Positions 27,001-35,395 of a DNA stretch of 64,000 nt are shown one piece after another. Source of the DNA: JANQEU01 sp965228045 (GTDB lineage: Bacteria > Bacteroidota > Bacteroidia > Cytophagales > Cyclobacteriaceae). The stretch lies in the NCBI GenBank assembly GCA_965228045.1, contig OZ245789.1:4526001-4590000 (forward strand). The letters run 5' to 3'. Within the stretch, counting starts at the first letter, position 1. Every line of letters begins with the position of its first letter. Below the pieces are notes generated by a model. That model was not told the origin of the DNA. It searched no databases and saw nothing but the letters and a program-made list of their open reading frames with translations. Made by a program: the position numbers and the translations under genes.

Positions 27001-28326
27001 TGTAGGAGCCCGGTTCAGTAGAACAGGATGACCTTTCAATACATTTTCCAGGATATCCCATACAACAGGATCTTTGCGATCGACAATCTTTTTAGCCGAT
27101 TTTACAGTCTTTACGATACCTCTTTCGATAAGCTTGCGAATGACAAAAGGTTTGAAGAGCTCAGCTGCCATATCTTTCGGAAGTCCACACTCATGCATCG
27201 ACAATTCCGGACCTACCACAATTACAGATCTTCCTGAATAATCTACCCTTTTACCAAGCAAGTTTTGACGGAATCGACCTTGTTTTCCTTTGAGCATGTC
27301 GCTAAGGGACTTAAGAGCTCTGTTTCCGTCAGATCTTACAGCATTTACTTTACGGGAATTATCAAATAAAGAATCAACTGCTTCCTGGAGCATCCTCTTC
27401 TCGTTTCTAAGGATTACCTCCGGAGCTTTGATGTCAATTAATCTTTTAAGCCTGTTATTTCTAATGATAACCCTTCGGTACAGGTCGTTCAAATCAGAAG
27501 TTGCAAAACGACCACCATCCAAAGGAACCAATGGTCGCAATTCAGGTGGAATTACAGGAACCATTTTGATGATCATCCATTCAGGTCTGTTCTCAATCCT
27601 TGTTCTGGCATCCCTAAATGCCTCCACTACTCGAAGCCTTTTTAAAGCTTCCGCCTTTCTTTGCTGCGAAGTATCCGTAGCAGCCTGGTGCCTCAATTCA
27701 AATGAAAGTGAATCGAGATCTGTTCTGGACAGAAGCATCTCCAAAGCTTCCGCACCCATCTTCGCGATGAATTTCTGCGGATCGTCGTCGTCAAGTAATT
27801 GGTTCTCTCTTGGAAGCTTATCCAGGATATCCAAATACTCATCCTCGGTCAGAAAATCCAGCTGATTTACACCATCTTCTTCTTTGGCACCAGGCTGAAT
27901 AACAACGTAGCGCTCATAGTAGATAATCTGATCCAGTTTTTTGGTCGGTAAACCAAGCAAATAACCAATTTTGTTTGGCAATGATTTGAAGTACCAGATA
28001 TGAGCTACGGGAACCACAAGTTCTATGTGACCCATTCTTTCCCTTCTTACCTTTTTCTCTGTAACTTCCACACCGCAGCGGTCACAAATGATTCCCTTGT
28101 AACGGATTCGTTTGTATTTTCCGCAGTGACATTCCCAGTCCTTTACAGGGCCGAAAATTCTTTCACAGAACAGTCCACCCATTTCAGGTTTGTAAGTTCT
28201 GTAGTTGATAGTTTCTGGCTGAGTTACTTCTCCGTGAGAACTCTCTAAGATAGACTCCGGTGAAGCAAGGCTGATAGTGACTTTGGAAAAGTCATTGTTC
28301 AGTTTTTTATTTTTTCTGAATGCCAT
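24025..28326 (-). CDS. rpoC: RNA polymerase beta prime subunit
   Basis: 1433 residues from ATG 28326 (MAFRKNKKLNNDFSKVTISL). The N-terminal zinc-ribbon cysteines (CHCGKYKRIRYKGIICDRCG), the catalytic NADFDGDQMAVHVPL with its three Asp, the bridge-helix and trigger-loop region, and the second zinc site (LTCETRQGVCAKCYG) are all present. It is 34 bp from rpoB. Confidence 0.99.
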   Translation of the reverse strand: MAFRKNKKLNNDFSKVTISLASPESILESSHGEVTQPETINYRTYKPEMGGLFCERIFGPVKDWECHCGKYKRIRYKGIICDRCGVEVTEKKVRRERMGHIELVVPVAHIWYFKSLPNKIGYLLGLPTKKLDQIIYYERYVVIQPGAKEEDGVNQLDFLTEDEYLDILDKLPRENQLLDDDDPQKFIAKMGAEALEMLLSRTDLDSLSFELRHQAATDTSQQRKAEALKRLRVVEAFRDARTRIENRPEWMIIKMVPVIPPELRPLVPLDGGRFATSDLNDLYRRVIIRNNRLKRLIDIKAPEVILRNEKRMLQEAVDSLFDNSRKVNAVRSDGNRALKSLSDMLKGKQGRFRQNLLGKRVDYSGRSVIVVGPELSMHECGLPKDMAAELFKPFVIRKLIERGIVKTVKSAKKIVDRKDPVVWDILENVLKGHPVLLNRAPTLHRLGIQAFQPKLIEGKAIQLHPLVCTAFNADFDGDQMAVHVPLGHEAILEASLLMLSSHNILNPANGAPIAVPSQDMVLGLYYVTKGRRSTDDNVVPGEGMMFYSEEEVIIALNERRVSKQAFIKLRTKVRNENGELELKVIETVAGRVLFNQYVPEEVGYIDELLTKKKLQGIIARVFKVTGMARTAHFLDDIKDLGFQMAYKGGLSMGLGDIKIPEEKEKLVEQAKEEVLDVWNNYLMGLITDNERYNQVIDIWTRTNTQLTTTLMKQLEEDDQGFNSIYMMMHSGARGSREQIRQLGGMRGLMAKPQKNLQGSVGEIIENPILSNFKEGLDVLEYFISTHGARKGLADTALKTADAGYLTRRLVDVAQDVVVNEDDCGTLRGLSVQPLKDNEEIVEPLSERILGRVSVHDIYDPITDELIVASGDEITEEIADKIDATSIEEVEIRSVLTCETRQGVCAKCYGRNLSTGNMVHNGESVGVIAAQSIGEPGTQLTLRTFHVGGTASNIAVDANIKSKFDGVIEFDELRTVKTTDEEGNKIEIVMGRSGEIKILNDKKDKVLINNHVPYGAILKVKDGAKVKKGDELCNWDPYNAVILSEVNGKITFDAIIEGITYKEESDEQTGHREKVIIDTKDKTKNPAIIIGDDEKSYNIPVGAHLAVNEGDTVKSGQVLAKIPRKTGKSRDITGGLPRVTELFEARNPSNPAVVTEIDGVASYGGIKRGNREIFIESKDGVKKRYLVPLSKHILVQDNDFIRAGEPLSDGAITPADILSIQGPTAVQEYLVNEIQEVYRLQGVKINDKHIEVIVRQMMQKVIIIDAGDTNFLTNQVVDRFAFMEENDNIMDKKVVTDAGDSESLKPGQIITSRKLRDENSNLKRRDMKPVQVRSAEAAVSKPTLQGITQASLGTESFISAASFQETTKVLSEASIRGKSDGLIGLKENVIVGHLIPAGTGVRKFAKNIVASKEEYERMQTSREEMARTTEFIAE

Positions 28327-28360
28327 ATTTATTATCAATATCCCCGAAGGGGTTTAAGAT

Positions 28361-31300
28361 TTAGTCTAAAGTAATTTCAAGTGCCAATCCTCTCAATTCG
28401 TGAACCAGTACGTTAAAGGACTCCGGAATATTCGGTTTCTGCATATTCTCACCCTTCACAATCGCCTCATATGCCTTGGCTCTTCCAATGACATCATCAG
28501 ATTTAATTGTAAGGATTTCCTGCAACACATTGGCAGCACCAAATGCCTCCAATGCCCAAACCTCCATCTCTCCAAATCTTTGGCCTCCAAACTGTGCTTT
28601 ACCACCAAGAGGTTGCTGTGTAATTAAGGAGTAAGGTCCTATTGATCTGGCGTGCATTTTATCATCAACCAGGTGACCTAGTTTAAGCATATATGCAATA
28701 CCAACGGTAACCGGTTGATCAAATCGTTCGCCCGTCAAACCATCGTATAGATAGGTTCTTCCAAAAGAAGGTAGACCTGCTTCCTTCAATTCGCTCTGTA
28801 CCTGATCCTCAGTAGCTCCATCAAAAATTGGGGTAGCATACTTTCTGTTAAGTTTCAGTCCAGCCCAACCAAGGACAGTTTCATAAATCTGACCAATGTT
28901 CATCCTGGAAGGTACACCAAGAGGGTTCAAAACGATATCCATCGGTGTTCCATCCTCCATAAACGGCATATCTTCTTGTCGTACAATCCGAGCTACAACA
29001 CCTTTGTTCCCGTGTCGACCTGCCATTTTATCTCCAACTTTCAGCTTGCGTTTTTTAGCAACATAAACTTTTGCCAGTTGGACAATACCAGCAGGTAGCT
29101 CATCACCAACTTCAAGTGTAAATCTTTCACGCTTGAAGATTCCTGAAATCTCATTCCTCTTGACAATATAGCTTTTGATCAAGCGGAAGATGGTATTGTT
29201 TATACTTTCATCATTTGTCCAATTGTCAATTGTCAAATCACTGATAAGATTCACCTCCTCAGGTACACTGTAGGTACTTTCATCTCTGAACACATTCTTT
29301 TCAGGGAATAGATTCGCCTCAATGTTCTTTTTGTTGAACTTGGTGCCTTTGGACATTACTTCCTCACCAAACTTATGTTTGATGCCTTCACAAGTCTTAC
29401 CTTCTAAGAGCTGAACCATTTTATCGATCATTTGATTCCTGACCTCGGTCAACTCCTGGCTGTATTTATTCTTCAGTATCTCTACTTCCTTCTTCGATCT
29501 TGCCCGCAAATCCTTGTCCTTTTTCGGCCTTGAGAACAGCTTGGTGTCAATTACCACTCCACGTAGAGATGGCGAAGCTTTCAGTGAAGCATCCTTAACG
29601 TCTCCGGCTTTATCACCAAAGATTGCTCTTAGAAGCTTCTCCTCAGGTGTAGGATCTGATTCTCCTTTTGGAGTGATCTTACCAATGAGTATATCTCCTT
29701 CCTTAACTTCTGCCCCTATTCTTATAATGCCATTTTCGTCAAGGTTTTTGACGGCATCTTCACTGACATTAGGAATCTCAGAAGTAAGTTCTTCCTCGCC
29801 ACGCTTGGTATCCCGAACCTCTAATTCGAACTCTTCGATATGTATTGAAGTAAAGATGTCCTCTCTAACTACCTTTTCGGAAATAACAATCGCATCTTCA
29901 AAGTTGTATCCCTGCCAAGGCATGTAAGCCACCTGCAGGTTTCTACCAAGAGCCAATTCTCCACCTTCGGTGGCAAATCCCTCACAAAGTGGTTGACCTT
30001 TTACTACCTTCTGACCCTTCGATACAATAGGCTTAAGGTTAATAGATGTATCCTGGTTAGTTCTTCTAAACTTAGTTAACTGATAGGTTACACTTGGAGT
30101 ATCAAATGAAATCAGACTGTCTTCTTCGGTCTGATCATATTTGACTATGATCTTTTTGGCATCGACATACTCAATTTCACCAGTACCTTCCGCAACGATC
30201 AATGCTCTTGAATCCAGCGCCACACGTTCCTCAAGACCAGTGCCCACAATCGGAGCCTGAGGTCTCAATAATGGCACAGCCTGGCGTTGCATATTTGATC
30301 CCATCAGGGCTCTGTTCGCATCATCATGCTCAAGAAAAGGTATCATAGAAGCCGCTACAGATACAATCTGGTTTGGTGCGACATCCATATATCTTAAATC
30401 TTTGGGCTCAACAACCGGGAAATCTCCCTCAAAACGAGCTTTTACCCTGTCATTGATAAAATCACCATTGTCTTTAAGAGGTGCATTGGCCTGAGCAATG
30501 TTAAACGTATCTTCTTCCTCTGCAGTCAGGTATTTAACATCACCCGACATATCTACCTTACCTTTATCAACATCCCTGTAGGGGGTCTCAATGAATCCCA
30601 TTTGGTTCACTTTAGCGTGAACACACAGGGATGATATAAGACCAATGTTCGGTCCCTCCGGTGTCTCAATGGTACAAAGTCGACCATAGTGGGTATAGTG
30701 CACGTCTCGAACCTCAAAACCGGCTCTTTCTCTTGAAAGCCCGCCAGGTCCAAGCGCAGACATTCTTCTTTTATGAGTAATCTCAGCCAATGGATTGGTT
30801 TGATCCATGAACTGCGAAAGCTGGTTAGTGCCAAAGAATGAATTGATAACGGATGACAATGTTCTGGCATTGATCAGATCAACCGGTTTGAAATCCTCAT
30901 TGTCCCGAACGTTCATTCTTTCTCGGATAGTCCTTGCCATCCTGGCCAGCCCAACTCCGAATTGAGAGTAAAGTTGCTCACCAACTGTTCTTACCCTTCT
31001 ATTACTCAAGTGGTCAATGTCATCAACAACAGCTTTACTATTTATCAGGCCGATAAGGTATTTTACAATAAGAATAATATCCTCAGTTGTAAGTGTCCTC
31101 TTGTCGTATCCTATGTCTAAACCTAGCTTTTTATTGATTCTATACCTTCCAACTTCGCCGAGATCATATCTCTTATCACTAAAGAATAGATTCTGAATGA
31201 TGTCTCTTGCAGTTTGCTCATCTGGAGCATCGGTATTTCTCAACTGACGATAGATGGTTTCCACAGCCTCCTTCTCCGAGTTCGAATTATCCTTTTGCAG

Positions 31301-32230
31301 TGTATTGTAGATAATTGAATACTCAGCAATATTCACATCTTTTCTGTGCAGGATAATTGACTTGCTTCCGGACTCGACTATTGTATCTATATCTTCTTCG
31401 GATACGATGGAATCACGTTCCAGTATCACTTCATTTCTGTCAATGGAAACAACCTCACCTGTGTCTTCATCTACAAAATCCTCCGTCCATGTTCGCAATA
31501 CCCTAGCAGCCAGTCTTCTTCCAACTACCTTCTTCAGCTCCTTGGCATTAGCGTCTATTTCTTCAGAAAGACCAAATAGATCAAGTATGTCTTTATCAGT
31601 TCCAAATCCAATTGATCTTAGAAGGGTAGTAATTGGAAACTTCTTCTTCCGGTCAATGTACGCATACATGACGTTGTTAACGTCAGTTGCAAATTCTATC
31701 CAGGAACCTTTGAATGGAATGATACGAGCTGAATAGAGAAGGGTGCCATTGGTATGTTTGCTTTGTGCAAAAAATACACCAGGTGATCTGTGTAATTGGG
31801 ATACAATTACTCTTTCCGCACCATTGATGACAAAAGATCCTTTCTCAGTCATATACGGGATATTCCCCAGAAAGACTTCCTGTTCTATGGTTTCAAAATC
31901 TTCGTTTTCCTCGTCATTACAAAGCAGTCTCAACTTCGCTTTCAGGGGAACTGAATAGGTCAAGCCTCTTTCAATACACTCCTGAACCGAATATTTCGGA
32001 GGGTCTACAGTGTAATCAATAAATTCAAGTTCAAAATTTTCCCTGGAATCCGAAATCGGAAAATTTTCCATGAAAACCTTATACAAACCTTCTGATTCCC
32101 TTTTTTCCGCCGGAGTATCCAGTTGAAAGAAATCCACAAAAGATTTTAGCTGAACATCAAGAAAATCAGGGTAGTCAATTACTGACTTGATGGAGGAGAA
32201 ATTAATTCTCGCGTTATTTTTATGTGCCAA
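28361..32230 (-). CDS. rpoB: RNA polymerase beta subunit
   Basis: 1289 residues. The rifampicin region (LSQFMDQTNPLAEITHKRR, then SALGPGGLSRERAGFEVRDV) has the usual Asp, His and Ser, so no resistance allele is visible. GRHGNKGVVARI and the C-terminal GGQRFGEMEVWALEAFGAA are conserved. A hairpin at 32288-32322 separates it from rplL. Confidence 0.99.
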   Translation of the reverse strand: MAHKNNARINFSSIKSVIDYPDFLDVQLKSFVDFFQLDTPAEKRESEGLYKVFMENFPISDSRENFELEFIDYTVDPPKYSVQECIERGLTYSVPLKAKLRLLCNDEENEDFETIEQEVFLGNIPYMTEKGSFVINGAERVIVSQLHRSPGVFFAQSKHTNGTLLYSARIIPFKGSWIEFATDVNNVMYAYIDRKKKFPITTLLRSIGFGTDKDILDLFGLSEEIDANAKELKKVVGRRLAARVLRTWTEDFVDEDTGEVVSIDRNEVILERDSIVSEEDIDTIVESGSKSIILHRKDVNIAEYSIIYNTLQKDNSNSEKEAVETIYRQLRNTDAPDEQTARDIIQNLFFSDKRYDLGEVGRYRINKKLGLDIGYDKRTLTTEDIILIVKYLIGLINSKAVVDDIDHLSNRRVRTVGEQLYSQFGVGLARMARTIRERMNVRDNEDFKPVDLINARTLSSVINSFFGTNQLSQFMDQTNPLAEITHKRRMSALGPGGLSRERAGFEVRDVHYTHYGRLCTIETPEGPNIGLISSLCVHAKVNQMGFIETPYRDVDKGKVDMSGDVKYLTAEEEDTFNIAQANAPLKDNGDFINDRVKARFEGDFPVVEPKDLRYMDVAPNQIVSVAASMIPFLEHDDANRALMGSNMQRQAVPLLRPQAPIVGTGLEERVALDSRALIVAEGTGEIEYVDAKKIIVKYDQTEEDSLISFDTPSVTYQLTKFRRTNQDTSINLKPIVSKGQKVVKGQPLCEGFATEGGELALGRNLQVAYMPWQGYNFEDAIVISEKVVREDIFTSIHIEEFELEVRDTKRGEEELTSEIPNVSEDAVKNLDENGIIRIGAEVKEGDILIGKITPKGESDPTPEEKLLRAIFGDKAGDVKDASLKASPSLRGVVIDTKLFSRPKKDKDLRARSKKEVEILKNKYSQELTEVRNQMIDKMVQLLEGKTCEGIKHKFGEEVMSKGTKFNKKNIEANLFPEKNVFRDESTYSVPEEVNLISDLTIDNWTNDESINNTIFRLIKSYIVKRNEISGIFKRERFTLEVGDELPAGIVQLAKVYVAKKRKLKVGDKMAGRHGNKGVVARIVRQEDMPFMEDGTPMDIVLNPLGVPSRMNIGQIYETVLGWAGLKLNRKYATPIFDGATEDQVQSELKEAGLPSFGRTYLYDGLTGERFDQPVTVGIAYMLKLGHLVDDKMHARSIGPYSLITQQPLGGKAQFGGQRFGEMEVWALEAFGAANVLQEILTIKSDDVIGRAKAYEAIVKGENMQKPNIPESFNVLVHELRGLALEITLD

Positions 32231-32287
32231 GGCTTACCTTATTTTAATTTAGTCGTTCGAACAGTATACCTGTGTACAAACAGGAAA

Positions 32288-32322
32288 AGACCTGCCCCCA
32301 GTTCAATGTGGGAATCAGGTCT
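32288..32322 (-). terminator. Attenuator-like hairpin between rplL and rpoB
   Basis: Minus strand: AGACCTG pairs with CAGGTCT, with an inner CCCA/TGGG helix, followed by a TTTT tract. It lies in the 114-bp gap between the rplL stop and the rpoB ATG. A partial terminator here would set the ratio of stalk proteins to RNA polymerase, as is known for enterobacteria; this is inference for this organism. Confidence 0.65.
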
Positions 32323-32344
32323 AAACCTTTTGGTTTTTTCGCTA

Positions 32345-32731
32345 TTAGCTTAATTCTACTGTAGCTCCAGCTTCTTCAAGTTGCTTTTTCAAGGCTTCTG
32401 CCTCGTCTTTTGCAACTCCTTCTTTCACTGGTTTAGGTGCACCATCTACCAATTCTTTAGCGTCTTTCAAACCTAGTCCGGTAAGTTCCTTCACTAGTTT
32501 TACGACAGCCAATTTAGATGCTCCAGCTTCTTTTAGAACTACATCAAATGAGCTTTTTTCTTCAGCAGCGTCTCCACCACCTTCGCCTCCACCGGCTCCA
32601 GCTACCATTACAGGTGCTGCAGCTGCTGCAGGCTCGATTCCGTACTCATCCTTAAGAATACCAGCTAACTCGTTCACCTCTTTTACACTAAGGTTAACCA
32701 GTTGCTCCGCAAATTCTTTTAAATCCGCCAT
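32345..32731 (-). CDS. rplL: 50S ribosomal protein L7/L12
   Basis: 128 residues. The N-terminal dimer domain (LVNLSVKEVNELAGIL), the Ala/Gly-rich hinge (about 35-58) and the C-terminal factor-binding domain (KLVKELTGLGLKDAKELVDG) are in the usual order. It is the multi-copy stalk protein that recruits EF-Tu and EF-G. Confidence 0.98.
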   Translation of the reverse strand: MADLKEFAEQLVNLSVKEVNELAGILKDEYGIEPAAAAAPVMVAGAGGGEGGGDAAEEKSSFDVVLKEAGASKLAVVKLVKELTGLGLKDAKELVDGAPKPVKEGVAKDEAEALKKQLEEAGATVELS

Positions 32732-32766
32732 TTTAAATGATAATTAAATTTTGTTCGTCAATGATT

Positions 32767-33297
32767 TCATTCCTCTCTTTCAGAAAGGGTCTTAACAATA
32801 CCAGCCAATTTGTTCTCGCCGCTTTGTAGTGCAGAAATAACATTTTTAGCAGGTGATTGAAGTAGGGAGATAATCTCGCCGACAAGCTCTTGCTTGGATT
32901 TAAGATTACTCAGTGTTTCCAGCTGATTTTCCCCGATAAATATATCTGTGTCTATGGAAGCAGCCTTAAATGATGGGCGTTGCTCGGGATCCTCTTTCTT
33001 AAACTTCTTGATGATTTTGGCAGGAGCGTTTCCGTTCTCTTTTACGAACATCAATCCTGAAACTCCCTTCAAAACATCATCCAGCTGACTAAAATCAGCA
33101 TCTAACCCGTCCAACGCTTTTTTGATCAATGTATTTTTGTACACATGGTACTCAATACCCTGATCAAAACACATTCCGCGGAACTTATTTATTTCCGCTA
33201 CAGACAATCCTGACGTATCAGTTACGTAGAAGTGACTGTTTTCTTTAAGCTTTTCAGTAAGCTCGGTTATGACTTGTGCTTTTTCTTCTCGTGTCAT
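32767..33297 (-). CDS. rplJ: 50S ribosomal protein L10
   Basis: 176 residues. The N-terminal rRNA-binding part has FYVTDTSGLSVAEINKFRG and VYKNTLIKKAL; the C-terminal helix binds L7/L12 dimers. It is 1 bp from rplA, so there is no room for the long rplJ leader known from enterobacteria. Confidence 0.97.
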   Translation of the reverse strand: MTREEKAQVITELTEKLKENSHFYVTDTSGLSVAEINKFRGMCFDQGIEYHVYKNTLIKKALDGLDADFSQLDDVLKGVSGLMFVKENGNAPAKIIKKFKKEDPEQRPSFKAASIDTDIFIGENQLETLSNLKSKQELVGEIISLLQSPAKNVISALQSGENKLAGIVKTLSEREE

Positions 33298-33298
33298 C

Positions 33299-33997
33299 TT
33301 ATATTCCAGCTATACTACTTTTATCAATAGAAATACCTTTGCTCATAGTAGATGAGAGGCAGATAGATCGGAAATAAGTGCCTTTAGAAGATGCTGGCTT
33401 TAACCGTGAAATGGTTTGAATCATTTCCATGGCATTTTCCTTGATCTTGTCAGCATCAAACGATACTTTGCCTATACTGGTATGGATTATACCAAACTTA
33501 TCTACTTTGAAATCAATTTTACCGGCCTTCACCTCCTGAACGGCTTTGCCGATGTCCATTGTTACAGTCCCGGACTTTGGATTAGGCATCAGACCTCTTG
33601 GTCCTAAAACTCTTCCGAGCTTACCTACCTTCGCCATCACGGTTGGCATAGTGATTATTACATCAATATCGGTCCATCCGCCTTCAATTTTGGAGACATA
33701 ATCATCCAGTCCCACATGGTCTGCTCCGGCCTCTTTTGCTTCAGCTTCTTTATCCGGCGTACACAAAACCAATACTTTTACATCTTTTCCAACCCCATGA
33801 GGAAGTGAAACTACACCCCTTACCATTTGATCAGCTTTTTTAGGATCTACTCCCAACCTTACATCCAAGTCTACGGATGCATCAAACTTTGTGAACGTGA
33901 TCTGTTTTAATAACGATGAAGCTTCCTCCAACGAGTATTCCTTCGCGGGATCAAGTAGTTCAAAAGCCTTCTTCTGGTTTTTTGTAAGTTTTCCCAT
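33299..33997 (-). CDS. rplA: 50S ribosomal protein L1
   Basis: 232 residues. FDASVDLDVRLGVDPKKADQ, RGVVSLPHGVGKDVKV and GKLGRVLGPRGLMPNPKSGT are diagnostic. L1 forms the mobile E-site stalk. It is 5 bp after rplK. Confidence 0.98.
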   Translation of the reverse strand: MGKLTKNQKKAFELLDPAKEYSLEEASSLLKQITFTKFDASVDLDVRLGVDPKKADQMVRGVVSLPHGVGKDVKVLVLCTPDKEAEAKEAGADHVGLDDYVSKIEGGWTDIDVIITMPTVMAKVGKLGRVLGPRGLMPNPKSGTVTMDIGKAVQEVKAGKIDFKVDKFGIIHTSIGKVSFDADKIKENAMEMIQTISRLKPASSKGTYFRSICLSSTMSKGISIDKSSIAGI

Positions 33998-34002
33998 CTC
34001 TA

Positions 34003-34446
34003 TTAGTTGGCCCAGGGAGCCTGTCCTTTTACGTTTACACCCATACTTCTTGCTGTACCTGCAACCTGTCTCATGGCAGATTCAACCTGAAATGCATTGA
34101 GATCGGGCATTTTAGTTTCTGCTATCGTTTTGATCTGATCCCATGTGATGGATCCTACCTTATCACGATTAGGCTCAGATGAACCTTTCTTCAACTTAAT
34201 CGCCTCCATAATCAGAGTAGCAGCTGGTGGTGTCTTGATGATGAAATCAAAAGATTTATCAGAATAAATAGTTACCACCACAGGTAACAATTGTCCCATC
34301 TTTTCCTGGGAACGGGCATTGAATTGCTTGCAAAACTCCATTATGTTTAGCCCTTTGGCACCTAATGCAGGACCAACGGGGGGAGATGGATTTGCCTGTC
34401 CACCTCTAATCTGAAGTTTCAAATAACCCGAAATCTCTTTCGCCAT
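34003..34446 (-). CDS. rplK: 50S ribosomal protein L11
   Basis: 147 residues. KLQIRGGQANPSPPVGPALG, GLNIMEFCKQFNARS and the C-terminal RNA-binding domain ending VNVKGQAPWAN. L11 is part of the GTPase-associated centre. nusG is 1 bp upstream. Confidence 0.98.
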   Translation of the reverse strand: MAKEISGYLKLQIRGGQANPSPPVGPALGAKGLNIMEFCKQFNARSQEKMGQLLPVVVTIYSDKSFDFIIKTPPAATLIMEAIKLKKGSSEPNRDKVGSITWDQIKTIAETKMPDLNAFQVESAMRQVAGTARSMGVNVKGQAPWAN

Positions 34447-34447
34447 C

Positions 34448-35014
34448 TTAATCTTGTTTTTCTACCTGTATGTAATTCAATTCAACAGGGGTATTCCTTC
34501 CAAATATTTTAACAGTGACATTCAGCTTCTTCCGGTCTTCAAAAACCTCCTCAACCGTTCCGGTGAATCCGCTAAATGGACCATCCATAACTTTTACTGA
34601 TTCACCTACTATATAAGGTGTATCTAGTTTCTCCTCGTACTCATCCGCGTCATCCACTCTGCCCAAAATCCTGTTTACTTCATTTTGTCTGAGTGCAACA
34701 GGATCTGTTTTGGAGCTTGTTCCCGAGGCTCCTAAAAACCCGATCACGTTTGGAATTATTTCCTTGTTTGTGATCATGTGCAAAACTTCACCGTTACTAA
34801 AGTCTGCCTGGATCAGAACGTATCCGGGAAAGAAATTTCTTTCTCTAACACGTTTCTTTCCGTTCCTCATCTCATATACCTTTTCTGAAGGTATAAGTAC
34901 CTGAGGTACAGTCTCTTGCAAGTTTTGTCTCGCAATTTCATTGTCGAGGGCCTCTTTCACTTTTCGTTCTTTGCCACTAACGGCTCTTACCACGTACCAC
35001 TTAAGTTCGCCCAT
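34448..35014 (-). CDS. nusG: Transcription termination/antitermination factor NusG
   Basis: 188 residues. The NGN domain (KWYVVRAVSGKERKVKEAL, RNFFPGYVLIQ) and a C-terminal KOW domain (GESVKVMDGPFSGFTGTVEE) are both present. NusG binds the polymerase clamp and links to Rho or S10. It is 2 bp after secE. Confidence 0.97.
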   Translation of the reverse strand: MGELKWYVVRAVSGKERKVKEALDNEIARQNLQETVPQVLIPSEKVYEMRNGKKRVRERNFFPGYVLIQADFSNGEVLHMITNKEIIPNVIGFLGASGTSSKTDPVALRQNEVNRILGRVDDADEYEEKLDTPYIVGESVKVMDGPFSGFTGTVEEVFEDRKKLNVTVKIFGRNTPVELNYIQVEKQD

Positions 35015-35016
35015 CC

Positions 35017-35208
35017 CTAAAATTCGTTATAGAACCATGTCAATAGGTTCTCAAATCCTAAATCAATGGCGCCGATCAATAACGCAAAAATTACAGAAGC
35101 TACCAATACCAGGACAGCGCTGTTTTGCAGATCACTGTATTTCGGCCAGGATACTTTATGTACCAATTCCTGGTAGGCTTCTTTTAAAAATGTTGTTATA
35201 TTCGACAT
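35017..35208 (-). CDS. secE: Preprotein translocase subunit SecE
   Basis: 63 residues, the short one-membrane-helix form. The amphipathic FLKEAYQELVHKVSWPKYSD precedes one hydrophobic helix at about 28-50. It clamps SecY. It is 15 bp after tRNA-Trp. Confidence 0.95.
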   Translation of the reverse strand: MSNITTFLKEAYQELVHKVSWPKYSDLQNSAVLVLVASVIFALLIGAIDLGFENLLTWFYNEF

Positions 35209-35223
35209 ACCATTTATTCAATG

Positions 35224-35296
35224 CACGGGTGGAAGGACTCGAACCCTCAACCAATGGTTTTGGAGACCACTACTCTACCAATTGAGCTACACCCGT
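35224..35296 (-). tRNA. tRNA-Trp (CCA)
   Basis: 73 nt. The acceptor stem ACGGGTG / CACCCGT is perfect. The anticodon loop reads CTCCAAA with CCA. The T loop has TTCGAGT. The CCA end is not encoded. It heads the secE-nusG-rplKAJL transcript. Confidence 0.95.
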
Positions 35297-35320
35297 AAAC
35301 CAGCCAGCCCAAAAGGACTG

Positions 35321-35352
35321 CAAAGTTAGATTAATGAGTGATTATAAACAAA
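35321..35352 (-). promoter_or_regulatory. Promoter of tRNA-Trp-secE-nusG-rplKAJL
   Basis: Minus strand: TTTG (35349-35352), 20 bp, TAACTTTG (35321-35328), then GCAGTCCTTTT. The early transcript can form CAGUCC-UUUU-GGGCUG. The -33 box begins directly at the end of the tuf terminator. Confidence 0.8.
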
Positions 35353-35353
35353 T

Positions 35354-35378
35354 GCGTCCTGATAAAAAATCAGGACGC
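35354..35378 (-). terminator. Intrinsic terminator after tuf
   Basis: A perfect 10-bp stem (GCGTCCTGAT / ATCAGGACGC) with a 5-nt A/T loop, 18 bp after the tuf stop. The following minus-strand bases are T-rich and also contain the next promoter's -33 TTTG. Confidence 0.85.
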
Positions 35379-35395
35379 TTAGGTTAATTTATTAT

